NCBI RefSeq assembly: GCF_003385235.1 | Contig: NZ_PQIA01000047.1 | Coordinates: forward strand, 1 to 59,112 | DNA length: 59,112 bases | Direction: 5' to 3' | From: Amycolatopsis circi | Lineage (GTDB): Bacteria; Actinomycetota; Actinomycetes; Mycobacteriales; Pseudonocardiaceae | In this document: positions 35,701 through 41,279 of the stretch, in pieces | How the letters are laid out: every line of letters begins with the position of its first letter | Numbering within the stretch: position 1 is the first letter of the stretch | The notes under the pieces: generated by a model | The model's database searches: none | What the model was told of the DNA's origin: nothing | The model's input: the letters and a program-made list of their open reading frames with translations, nothing else | Program-made: the position numbers and the translations under genes

Positions 35701-36465
35701 CGCGGCGAGTAGGAAGGTCGGCAGGGTCACCCCGGCCTGCGCCACCGCCTTCCGCGCCGCGGCGGCCGCGTCGGCGGGCAGGGCGAGCGTGCGGCGAAGG
35801 AATCCGCGAGCCGGTGCGGGTTCCTTGCCGGACAGACTGATCAGGTCCGGGACCGTGCGGAAGTGGCTGCTCCAGAACTCGCGGTCCCGTCCGAGATGCG
35901 TCGACCTCTGGTAAGCAAGCTCCGACTCCAGCAGGTCCCGGAACGGCGGCAGCGCACGGCCCTCGGGCTCCGCGCCGGTCAGCACGGCCGTGTACAGCTC
36001 GCCCATCCGGCGGTGGCAGATCGCGGCGCTGAACCCGTCGCCCACCAGGTGGTGGGTGGTGAGATACCAGAACCGCCGACGCGGGCCGAGCGTGAGCAGG
36101 GCAGCGCGGAACAGCGGGAAGTCGGTGACGGAGAACGGCCGGGCCAGGTCCTCGTGCATCCACGCCAGCGCGGCCGCCTCGGGGTTCGGTTCGCCGGACA
36201 GGTCGAGAAAGCTGACCGGCAGTTCGGTCAGCGGCTCGACCACTTGGCGCGGTTCGCCGTCGACCTCGAAAAACCGCGCGCGGAAGCATTCGGCCTCGTC
36301 GGTGAGCAGGCGGAACGCCTCGAGGAACGCCGCCACGTCGAGGTCGCCGGAGATGTCCAGGTAGTCGGCCATCGCGTAGGCCAGCCCGCCTCCGGACAGC
36401 TGCTCGTCGAACCAGACGTCAGTCTGGGCCGTGGACAGGGGCAGGCTGGTCTCGACAGCAGTCAT
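26779..36465 (-). CDS. Three-module non-ribosomal peptide synthetase, C-A-T-C-A-T-C-A*-T-TE
   Basis: 3228 residues. C1 (5-440, HHLVGDG from His138) resembles the EntF condensation domain (LKHQRYHVNQIRRD, GGPFVNVLP), suggesting an acyl donor supplied in trans. A1 (about 445-955, TSGSTGRPKG from 594), T1 Ser984. C2 (HHIATDG from His1188), A2 (TSGSTG from 1634), T2 Ser2022. C3 (HHIAGDA from His2201). A3* (about 2515-2875) is short and lacks the TSGSTGRPKG and YRTGD motifs. T3 Ser2916, TE with GWSYGG (Ser3049). A1 and A2 give the same pocket residues by eye: D235 V236 W239 E278 V299 T301 A322 D330 D331, an acidic pocket fitting a diamino acid such as Dap. ATG at 36465 overlaps the upstream SbnA stop by 4 nt, with GAGG 8 nt before it. 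Confidence 0.95.
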   Translation of the reverse strand: MTAVETSLPLSTAQTDVWFDEQLSGGGLAYAMADYLDISGDLDVAAFLEAFRLLTDEAECFRARFFEVDGEPRQVVEPLTELPVSFLDLSGEPNPEAAALAWMHEDLARPFSVTDFPLFRAALLTLGPRRRFWYLTTHHLVGDGFSAAICHRRMGELYTAVLTGAEPEGRALPPFRDLLESELAYQRSTHLGRDREFWSSHFRTVPDLISLSGKEPAPARGFLRRTLALPADAAAAARKAVAQAGVTLPTFLLAAMAAYTERLSGIQDLMLTVPVAARAGVRTRTIPGMMANYLPLKMQVTPAMTPQLLLKQASRELARTLKHQRYHVNQIRRDIGVRSDERRPFGGPFVNVLPADPGLRLGDCVIRVRNLSTGITNDLSITVLDEPGGGIELHLNGNPDLYDESGVDSHLHRFAGFLDRFACADPEAPLAHVDVADERERAELLAAGLGAVGSVGAGVVERVRAQAPDAVAVVDAAGSVSYADLVGQASALSRRLPAGRVVGVLAGPGSGFISAVLGVLGAGGAYVPLDPTLPLARLRDLVADSGAACVVAAPEFQEIAAELPVDVVELDGTVDTELAPVVGADDDVAYVIFTSGSTGRPKGAMVSRLGMMNHLLAKVEDLGLSASDAVVQNAPLTFDVSVWQMLAPLVVGGQVRVVDRRIAADPETLFGLGMSVLEVVPSLLRAALDFWDAGGPPELAGLRWLVVTGEALPPDLCVRWFGYFPEIPLVNAYGPTECSDDVTHAILSNVDDVRGLRTPIGLPVRNTRLYVLSDELRPVPAGAAGELYIGGLVVGRGYVGDPAKTGSVFVADPFGEPGTRMYRTGDRVVRRDDGSLEFIERRDFQVKIRGHRIELGEIEATLRELPEIADAVVVVRTDDAGTKRLAAYLVGTEPVDIPSVRSELQQRLPDYLVPPAMVVLDAMPLTVHGKVDRDALPEPDFAAETVGRAPRNAVEAILCDVLAEVLTVPKVYIDDNFFALGGDSVSSIQVVSRARKAGLIITPRDLLEARTPAAIAENAVPIGDDVALEPAATLVELEPGELDELRVGPVEEVLPLAPLQQGMLFHAELDAEGVDFYAVQAIADLEGPLDTAAVRDACATLLTRHTALRGYFRRRRNGEPVQLVAESVELPWTEIDLTVLPEEDREAELQRLVDQDRLRRFDLARPPLVRFTVIRVAAERYRFLWSAHHIATDGWSVPILIDELAQLYARGATAELPAVPQMRDYLAWLSRQDQEAGRKAWQDLLDGLPGPTRVAPDLPAAANLPATVELELSESDTANLYAWARENELTVSTIVQACWAILVGRLAGQQDVVFGAVASGRPAELPGVETMVGMFVNTVPVRARLDPARPVRELLAELGRQQAAMVSYQHIGQAQLSGAIPDSGELFDTAVVFENVPAGDGGPLVKLGEDVRVVDAVTLDSRHYPLSLVVEPRGSLVFRFDYLREAFGDDRVHGLAQQFRALLDTVLGDPGRLLGRIDVVSEPSQTFLLGATGPVGEGVVERVRAQAPDAIAVVDDAGSVTYAELMGLASALSRRVPADRVAAVLAGPGIGFISAVLGVVGAGGAYVPLDPTVPLARLQGLVADSGAACVIVAPEFREIAANLPVEVIELDGAVDTELAPVVGADDDVAYLIFTSGSTGRPKGAMVSRRGMVNHLLAKVEDLALKPSDVLVQNAPLTFDVSVWQMLAPLMVGAQVRAVSRETAADPDALFGLGMSVLEVVPSLLRAALDFWDAGSPPNLDGLRWLVVTGEALPPDLCVRWFEYFPNIPMVNAYGPTECSDDVTHAVLSSVDDAQGLRVPIGLPVRNTRLYVLGDELRPVPPGAAGELYVGGLVVGRGYVDDPVKTGSVFVADPYGEPGTRMYRTGDRVVCRADGALEFVERRDFQVKIRGHRIELGEIEAGLLAQESVTDAVVVVQGSDAANRHLVGYVAGTARPEDLQAQLAELLPAYMVPSAIVVLDRLPLTAHGKVDRKALPAPENLTGQEKRGPRTPVEEQLTRLYAEVLGLPEAGIDDDFFELGGHSLLATALVSRIRSELDVELPLRDLFEARTVAALAGRLASAGQARAAFRKLDRPEPLPLSYAQQRMWFLNRLEGEHGGYTIPLAVRLSGELNYAALAAAVDDLTARHEILRTVFPDTDGVPFQRVLDAGESLRAAPMPTDLTAALEEEVARGFDLAADLPLRSKLFGPSENGDHVLLLVLHHIAGDAWSVDVLARDLATAYEARLSGKSPEWTDLPAQYADYSVWQHSLLDDTKDGESARLLKHWREALAGIPGELALPVDLPRRASAGYRGGTIEFEVPSAVHRGLARLAHEQGASLFMVVQAALATLLTRLGAGTDIPLGSLVAGRPDEAVHDLVGFFVNTLVLRTDTSGDPHFADLVARVRDADLTAYAHQDLPFERLLEATQPTRSMSRQPLFGVLLSFYDVPPSEVSLGSLTARPELLAPTHKKFKFDLTFQLGQHKGERGLEGTLEYNADAFTAETAQLLVDRLALLLTAAAEDPGQPLSRIDLRTAAERAIPSSQPVAVPDPKLLVPGDIGLREQANRLARALQAQGTGPGETVTIDLPPGRDRWAAIFAVLATGAAWTSQGSSSFPQTDVSGFADTDLKVPSSAGDLAYRGDAVFTRGALAATIAALLAELPLTASDRVLAPDTEFALPVVLAALHVGALVTVAPAAEIAELASSVDPSVVVLTPSIAKMLALRPGTRVLNFGEEFLDGALNCEGTAASGWLSLVNGRSFAHSHANVLDQSLQPVPRGGRGELYLAGAPTGLPARTRLDGTVEVIREAQVRGFAIPIGQIEAALHRQPSVAAAVVIAEDDLIAYVVPQWERGVDPLALREALAAELPDYLIPSAFTELDTIPVAPDGSLDRAALPAPTVQSGQDTSETVELLQAAFAETLGIADVDVQRGFFELGGNSLQSVRLVALARRAGLRLTVADVLTHGSVERLAALAERAEPDLADLPDPFAPVLQIRPTGSKPPLFCLHAGLGLSLPYLGLAAHLPDRPIYGLQSPGISGTEQFPDSVEQVAEDYLEHIRRIQPHGPYHLLGWSYGGLLAFELAVRLESEGETVGSLSILDSYPQDGSETAPSRHELLVDFLEHVGFHDTDADTELTPADVIAVLRHGDSRLADIGEERMTRVLAVMDNNASLAHRYRPARFTGAVELFVAAEGLSDAEVAERAGRWVPHVAGPVRTHRIDCGHEYLMDPRPQAEIGAAVAETLASTGNEESQ
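30771..31980 (-). repeat. Internal NRPS duplication, copy in A2
   Basis: About 1.2 kb coding for most of A2 matches the A1 segment at a constant offset of 3120 nt with no insertion or deletion, judged from aligned landmarks at both ends (for example 30780 versus 33900 and 31921 versus 35041). Protein identity is about 85% by eye. Confidence 0.85.
33891..35100 (-). repeat. Internal NRPS duplication, copy in A1
   Basis: Partner of the A2 segment at 30771-31980. Similarity fades into the C domains on one side and the end of the A domain and T domain on the other, so the duplicated or gene-converted unit is the adenylation core rather than a whole module. Confidence 0.85.
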
Positions 36466-37442
36466 CGCGGCACCTCGGAAAGTCGGTCGGTGGTCTGTTC
36501 GGGCGCCCGGCCGAGCGCGTCGGCGGCCCAGTGGTCCCGGTAGACCGTGTCCAGGTAGTGGTCGCCCAGATCCGGGGAGATGGCCACGGCGGTCAGATCC
36601 CGGTCCTCGCGGGCGAGCCAGGACAGCGCGCCGGCGACGACGGTGCCGGTCGAGCCGCCGAACAGGAAGCCGTGCCGCACCAGCGTCCGGCACATCTCGA
36701 CGGTTTCGGTTTCCTCGACGTGCACCACATCGTCCACTAAGGACTCGTCGAGCAACGCGGGGCGGATCGCCGAGCCGAGCCCGGGAATCTGCCTCGGCCC
36801 GGGCGGGCCGCCGAAGCTCACCGAGCCGACGCTGTCCACCGCGACCACGCGGATCGACCGGCGTGCCTCGCGCAGGTACCGGGCACAGCCCATCAGCGTC
36901 CCGGCCGTTCCGGTGCCGACGAACAGCACGTCGAGGCCGGGGAACATGCGCAGGATCTCCGGACCGGTGCTCCGGTAGTGCGCGGTCCAGTTGCCCGGGT
37001 TGGTGTGCTGGTCGAGCCAGACGTAGTCCTCGTGCTCCGCGCAGAGGCTCTCCACCATCCGCTGCCGGGCGCCGACCAGGCCATCCACCGGATGCGGTTC
37101 GGTCAGCACGTGGACCTCGGCGCCGTAGTTCTGCATCAGCTGCCGCGCGGACAGCGTGCAGTGGTCGTCGGTGACGCAGATGAACCGGTATCCCCGGCTC
37201 GCCGCGACCATCGCGAGCGCGACGCCGATGTTCCCGGACGAGCTTTCGACGATCGTACGGCCGGGGAGCAGCTGGCCGTCCCGCTCGGCGCGCTCGACGA
37301 TCTCCAGCGCGGCCTTGAGCTTGATCGACCCGGCGAAGTTGAATCCCTCGCATTTGACGAACAGGTCGCGGCCGACGAACCGGCGCAGGTCGACGTAAAG
37401 ATCCGGGACGGTGAACTCCTGAGGGGCGGATATCACCCGCAC
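36462..37442 (-). CDS. sbnA: SbnA-like 2,3-diaminopropionate biosynthesis PLP synthase (copy 2)
   Basis: This 326-residue paralogue of the plus-strand SbnA has the same NFAGSIKLKAA with Lys41, VESSSGNIGVAL and GTGTAGTLMGCARYL. GTG at 37442 has GGAGG 6 nt upstream and lies within the end of the acyl-CoA dehydrogenase gene (10-nt overlap); the stop overlaps the NRPS start. It has no SbnB of its own in this operon. Either dosage for Dap supply or a second beta-replacement reaction with a different nucleophile would explain two copies. Confidence 0.9.
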   Translation of the reverse strand: MRVISAPQEFTVPDLYVDLRRFVGRDLFVKCEGFNFAGSIKLKAALEIVERAERDGQLLPGRTIVESSSGNIGVALAMVAASRGYRFICVTDDHCTLSARQLMQNYGAEVHVLTEPHPVDGLVGARQRMVESLCAEHEDYVWLDQHTNPGNWTAHYRSTGPEILRMFPGLDVLFVGTGTAGTLMGCARYLREARRSIRVVAVDSVGSVSFGGPPGPRQIPGLGSAIRPALLDESLVDDVVHVEETETVEMCRTLVRHGFLFGGSTGTVVAGALSWLAREDRDLTAVAISPDLGDHYLDTVYRDHWAADALGRAPEQTTDRLSEVPR

Positions 37443-38653
37443 GGCAAACCTCCGGTGCCCAAGGGGCGGTTCAGCGCCGGGAACGACTCGCCCTGGCCGA
37501 CTTTGCCGGCGAGCAGCCCGGTGAAGACGATGAGTTTCTGGATGTTCGCGGCGCCTTCCATGAATTCGACGCCGCGCGCGTCGCGAACCAGCTTGTCCAG
37601 CAAGGGATGCGCCCAGCGCGCGCTCGGTCCGAAGAACCGGCAGGCCGCTCTGGTCGCGTCCTCGGCGAGCCGGCTCGCCTCGGCTTTGGCGGACGAGGCG
37701 AGGTGCCCGCCTCGGCTGCCGCCCGCGTCGACCTCCATCGCCGCGAGGTGCACCAGGTTCCGGACGCTCTCGATCCGGTATCCCAGCTGGTCCCATTCGG
37801 CCGCCGCGCCGCCGGTGAGCAGGCCGCCCTCCGCGCGGACGTACTCGTGCGCGGCCCGCGCGATGCCGACGGCGATGGCCGCGACCCCGGGACGAAGCCG
37901 GTTGAACGTCAGCGTGGCGGCCCACATTCCGCGCCGGGTCGGGGAAAGATGGCGACCCAGCACCCGGTTCGCGGGGATCCGTACGCCGTCGAACTCCAGG
38001 GCGCAGAACCGCGCGCCGCGCAACCCGAGCATACCCAGCGGTTCGGCGCGGAAGCCGGGGGAAGCGGTGTCCAGGAGGACCGCGCGCACGCCGAGCGGGC
38101 CCGGCGCGGTGCGGGCGAAGACCACGCCCATGCCTGCGCGGGAAGCGTTGCCGACGTAGCGTTTCCGGCCGTTGAGGAGGAAGTCTCCGTCTGGGCCGGG
38201 GGTCAGGCTGGTGGTCAGTGCGTTCGCGTCGGAGCCCGCGTCGGGTTCGGTGAGCGCGAAGAACGTCCACGTTGGACGGTCGACCAGCCTGCCGTAGAAC
38301 CAGGCCTTCTGTTCGTCGTCGCCGAGCACATCGATCAGGACGCCGGACATCGACGCGCCCGGTGCGGCGAGCATCGCGCCCGCGTCGCCCCGGGCGAACT
38401 CCTCCAGCAGCACCGTCCGTTCCAGCGCGGTCATCCCGTGGAACCGGTGCCCGGCGACCTTGATGCCCTCCGCGCCGTACTCCCCCGGGACCAGCAGCTG
38501 CGCCATGCAGCGCACGGCTGGCAGATCTGCGAACTGGGCGATGGCGTCGGGATCGCGGTCGAGCACGGCTCCGGCGGCGCGGAGATCAGTCGCCCATTCC
38601 GCGGCGAGATCCCGTAGCGCCAGCAACGGTTCGGTCAGCACGGTGCCGGTCAC
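37433..38653 (-). CDS. Acyl-CoA dehydrogenase family flavoprotein
   Basis: This 406-residue protein has the complete fold: N-terminal helices (HGMTALERTVLLEEFARGDAG), the flavin motif FFALTEPDAGSDANALTTSL, and a C-terminal four-helix bundle ending in a WAHPLLDKLVRDARG-like segment. It overlaps the truncated homologue upstream by 4 nt (GTG at 38653). In antibiotic clusters such enzymes desaturate carrier-bound amino acyl or acyl groups, as VioJ does for the ureido-Dap residue in tuberactinomycins. A role in desaturating a Dap-derived or polyketide group here is inference. Confidence 0.9.
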   Translation of the reverse strand: MTGTVLTEPLLALRDLAAEWATDLRAAGAVLDRDPDAIAQFADLPAVRCMAQLLVPGEYGAEGIKVAGHRFHGMTALERTVLLEEFARGDAGAMLAAPGASMSGVLIDVLGDDEQKAWFYGRLVDRPTWTFFALTEPDAGSDANALTTSLTPGPDGDFLLNGRKRYVGNASRAGMGVVFARTAPGPLGVRAVLLDTASPGFRAEPLGMLGLRGARFCALEFDGVRIPANRVLGRHLSPTRRGMWAATLTFNRLRPGVAAIAVGIARAAHEYVRAEGGLLTGGAAAEWDQLGYRIESVRNLVHLAAMEVDAGGSRGGHLASSAKAEASRLAEDATRAACRFFGPSARWAHPLLDKLVRDARGVEFMEGAANIQKLIVFTGLLAGKVGQGESFPALNRPLGTGGLPCG

Positions 38654-39216
38654 GTCGTCCCCTCGGCCATTTCGTGGACACTCGCGAGCAGCTCCGACAC
38701 GTCGGCGACCTCGCCCGGACCGCCAGCCAGGAAACCCTTCGCCCCCAGCAAACCGAGCAGCTTCCGGTCCACATCGGACAGACATTGATGCAGATATCGC
38801 ACTCGCGCGGGAGCCATGCTCCCGTCCGCCAGCAAATCCGCCTCGACGGCCAGCTGTCCGTTCAACGCGGTCGCGAGGCAGCCTTGGATCATCTGCTTGC
38901 GCAGCAAGGATTCCTCCCCTGAACGCCGCTCGCCCAGGTACCGCAGGCACTCGTCAAGCAGCCCCTGCGAAAGCCCCAGCCGCACCCACACCAGGCTCGG
39001 CCCCGCAGGCGCGTCCGGCAGGTCCCGGGCGAACACGACCGCGCCGCCCGGGAGATCAGCCTCCCGCAAGACCTCCGTCCCGGCAGGCAGTTCTCCCGCC
39101 GGGACAGCGGCGATCGCGCTGTTCCGGTGCCTCGTCGGCAGCAGCTTGAGTGCGGGCGCGACGCCCTGCTCCCGGGCGACGCGCCGGTACTCCTGCGACG
39201 GCACCTTGTCAGGCAC
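38650..39216 (-). CDS. Truncated acyl-CoA dehydrogenase-like protein (C-terminal domain)
   Basis: The 188-residue sequence matches only the end of the acyl-CoA dehydrogenase family: a short beta segment (VVFARDLPDAPAGPSLVWVRLGLSQGLLDE) and helices (LRKQMIQGCLATALNGQLAVEADLL, RVRYLHQCLSDVDRKLLGLLGAKGFL). The N-terminal helical domain and the flavin motif are missing. GTG at 39216 overlaps the ACP stop by 8 nt, and its stop overlaps the full dehydrogenase start by 4 nt. It sits exactly between ACP and full enzyme with intact coupling on both sides, which argues for a retained subunit rather than a decaying pseudogene. Confidence 0.75.
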   Translation of the reverse strand: MPDKVPSQEYRRVAREQGVAPALKLLPTRHRNSAIAAVPAGELPAGTEVLREADLPGGAVVFARDLPDAPAGPSLVWVRLGLSQGLLDECLRYLGERRSGEESLLRKQMIQGCLATALNGQLAVEADLLADGSMAPARVRYLHQCLSDVDRKLLGLLGAKGFLAGGPGEVADVSELLASVHEMAEGTT

Positions 39217-39487
39217 AGATTTCCGCGATGACGAACGCGGCGAGCGAACGCACCGATTCGAAGTGCTGCATCTCCAGGTTCTCGGTGTCGAACTCGATGC
39301 CGAACGTGTCCTCGAGCTGCATCAGCAGTTCCAGCACGCCGGTCGAGTCGAGGCCGGCGTCGGACAGCCGGGTGTCCGCGGACAGGTCGGCGACGTCCCG
39401 TTCGAGCACCGTGCCCAGCGCGCCGGTGATGCCTTCGACGACCCGGTCCTCGGTCAGGGTCTGCGCGGTCTGCGTGGTCTCAGTCAT
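39209..39487 (-). CDS. Second acyl/peptidyl carrier protein
   Basis: The 92-residue protein has the carrier fold with attachment Ser48 in AGLDSTGVLELLMQLED. ATG at 39487 has AAGGAG about 4 nt upstream. It is co-transcribed with two dehydrogenase-like proteins and a phytoene-desaturase-like enzyme, so it probably presents the substrate to them, separate from the ACP of the KS/CLF operon. It has no fused adenylation domain and must be loaded in trans. Confidence 0.9.
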   Translation of the reverse strand: MTETTQTAQTLTEDRVVEGITGALGTVLERDVADLSADTRLSDAGLDSTGVLELLMQLEDTFGIEFDTENLEMQHFESVRSLAAFVIAEICA

Positions 39488-39511
39488 GACTCTCCTTCTT
39501 TTACACAGGGT

Positions 39512-41188
39512 TCAGCGCGCCGTCGGAGCGAATCCGCGGGCGTCGCGGCGGGCTTGGCCGCGGGAAATCCGCAGCGGATCCCAGTCGTGGCCGCGTTCGG
39601 GCAGCAGGGCGCGGTCGGCGAAGACCGCGCCGTCGTACGCTTCGGCCAGCACCGGCCGGTCGAGGATCGCCTCGGCGCACTGCGCACCGCCGACCGCGGC
39701 GCCGACGACTCCCCCGCCGTGGATGTCCTGTCCGGCGACGAACAGTCCTTCGACGTCGGTCCGCACGTCCGGCCGCCGTCCGTGCGGGCCCCAGGACTGC
39801 AGTCCGTACGCGGCACCGCCGGTGGCCAGGGTGTAGCGCTCCTGCGTGAGCGGAGTGGCCGATTCGAGGTAGACGATGCGGTCCCGGAACGGGCCGAGCA
39901 CTTCTTCGGCGCGGTCGAGCAGACAGGCGGCGAGTTTCTCTTTGGCCGCGCGGTATTCGGCCACACGCCGATACCGGAGTCCGGACGCTGGTCCGTCGGT
40001 TACGCCCCACTGTTCGTAGCCGGGCGGGCACGCGGTCATGATCTGGAGGTTCGTGTATCCGGGCGGGCAGACGGCGGGGTTGCCGGGATCCTTGTGCGAG
40101 GCGGAGGAGATGAACACGAACGGCAGCTCGTCGAACTGGCCCGCTTCCGTTCGGGCGTAAGCACTTTCGACGTCGCCGCTCGGCCAGTACCAGATGTTGG
40201 CCTCGGACGCTTCGACCAACTCCGTGTCCACCACCGCATAACTGGTGACCAGCGGCAGCCGCATGACCGCGTCTTCGGTGCGGCGGACGATGCCTTCCGG
40301 CAAGTTTTCCCGTCCGCCGCACAGTTCCAACACCGTGCGTCGATAGTCCGCATTGGACACCACCAGCGGCGCGCGCAGCACGTCACCGTCGGCCAGCTCG
40401 ACACCGGCCGCGCGTCCGTGCTCAATGATGATCCGGGCGGCGCGCGCTTTGGTGCGCAGCTGACCGCCGTGCGTTTCGAGCTGCTCCACCAGCGCGGCGG
40501 CCAGCATTTGGCCGCCGCCCTCGGGGTAGTACGCGCCGCCGGTCAGGTAGTCGTCGAGCATGCGGATGTGCGCCGCGACAACGGTGTTCGCTGGCGAGGA
40601 CGCGTAATTGCCGGACTGCGCGGCCAACACCGTACGCAAGGCCGCCGACAGTCCACAATGGTCAAACAGGCGGCTCAGGCTGCGTCGGCTCCAGCGCACC
40701 ACCGCGGCCGAATTTCCCAGCACCGGCCGGGCACTCGCCGAGTACCGGGCCGCGGCGGCGATCTCCCCGCAGATCGCGAGGTACTCCCGGAGCCCCGCGG
40801 CCTCGGCCGGAAAGGTTTCGAGCAGCCGATCTCCGTACCGGGACCAGCTTTCCGGAACGTCGAAGCGCACGCCCGGCAGCACGATCCGGTCGAAGCCGTC
40901 CGGGTCGAGCCGGCGGAACCGCACCCGGTCACCGATGCCGAGCCCGGCCAGCAGCCGCGGGAGCAGCCCGCCGGGGCCGCAGTCGCCGAGGTAGTGCACG
41001 CCGATGTCGAACTCGTAGGAGCGCCTCCGCCGGAACATGTGGCAGTTGCCGCCCGCCACGTCGTGCTGCTCCAGCACCAGCACCCGGCGGCCGAAGGCGG
41101 CGAGGTACCCGGCGCAGACGAGGCCGCCGATCCCGGACCCGATCACGATCGCGTCCCAGGAAGAGCTTCCCGCCTCGTTCGGACTCAT
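39512..41188 (-). CDS. FAD-dependent oxidoreductase of the phytoene desaturase/carotenoid isomerase type
   Basis: This 558-residue flavoprotein has an N-terminal AIVIGSGIGGLVCAGYLAAFG (FAD dinucleotide fold), EQHDVAGGNCHMFRR, and C-terminal VEGLFVAGQDIHGGGVVGA, as in CrtI/CrtISO/retinol saturase proteins. Enzymes of this kind act on polyenes, and relatives occur in clusters that make polyene or cinnamoyl acyl chains with KS/CLF systems. ATG at 41188 lies 7 nt after a -10 box, so the mRNA may be leaderless. First gene of the roughly 16-kb minus-strand operon. Desaturation or E/Z isomerisation of the chain is inference. Confidence 0.85.
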   Translation of the reverse strand: MSPNEAGSSSWDAIVIGSGIGGLVCAGYLAAFGRRVLVLEQHDVAGGNCHMFRRRRSYEFDIGVHYLGDCGPGGLLPRLLAGLGIGDRVRFRRLDPDGFDRIVLPGVRFDVPESWSRYGDRLLETFPAEAAGLREYLAICGEIAAAARYSASARPVLGNSAAVVRWSRRSLSRLFDHCGLSAALRTVLAAQSGNYASSPANTVVAAHIRMLDDYLTGGAYYPEGGGQMLAAALVEQLETHGGQLRTKARAARIIIEHGRAAGVELADGDVLRAPLVVSNADYRRTVLELCGGRENLPEGIVRRTEDAVMRLPLVTSYAVVDTELVEASEANIWYWPSGDVESAYARTEAGQFDELPFVFISSASHKDPGNPAVCPPGYTNLQIMTACPPGYEQWGVTDGPASGLRYRRVAEYRAAKEKLAACLLDRAEEVLGPFRDRIVYLESATPLTQERYTLATGGAAYGLQSWGPHGRRPDVRTDVEGLFVAGQDIHGGGVVGAAVGGAQCAEAILDRPVLAEAYDGAVFADRALLPERGHDWDPLRISRGQARRDARGFAPTAR

Positions 41189-41195
41189 GCCGGTG

Positions 41196-41239
41196 ACGCT
41201 ACGGCGGGGCGGTGACCCCGGGCTGACCGCGCGCTGACA
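41196..41239 (-). promoter_or_regulatory. SARP-box promoter of the flavoprotein-NRPS operon
   Basis: Read on the minus strand: TGTCAGC (41239-41233), GGTCAGC (41228-41222) and GGTCACC (41217-41211) with exact 4-nt spacers, then 9 nt, then TAGCGT (41201-41196) as -10. The geometry is identical to the promoter at 16444-16487. The start codon is 7 nt after the -10, implying a leaderless transcript. Confidence 0.87.
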
Positions 41240-41279
41240 GCTGGGGGCAGTCAGCAGCAGGCGGTCGCCCAGGGGTCAC

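Noticed and set aside
38650..39216. Truncated acyl-CoA dehydrogenase as pseudogene
   Set aside because: Overlaps with both neighbours are intact, the frame is clean and the family helices are preserved, so a functional short protein is the better reading.
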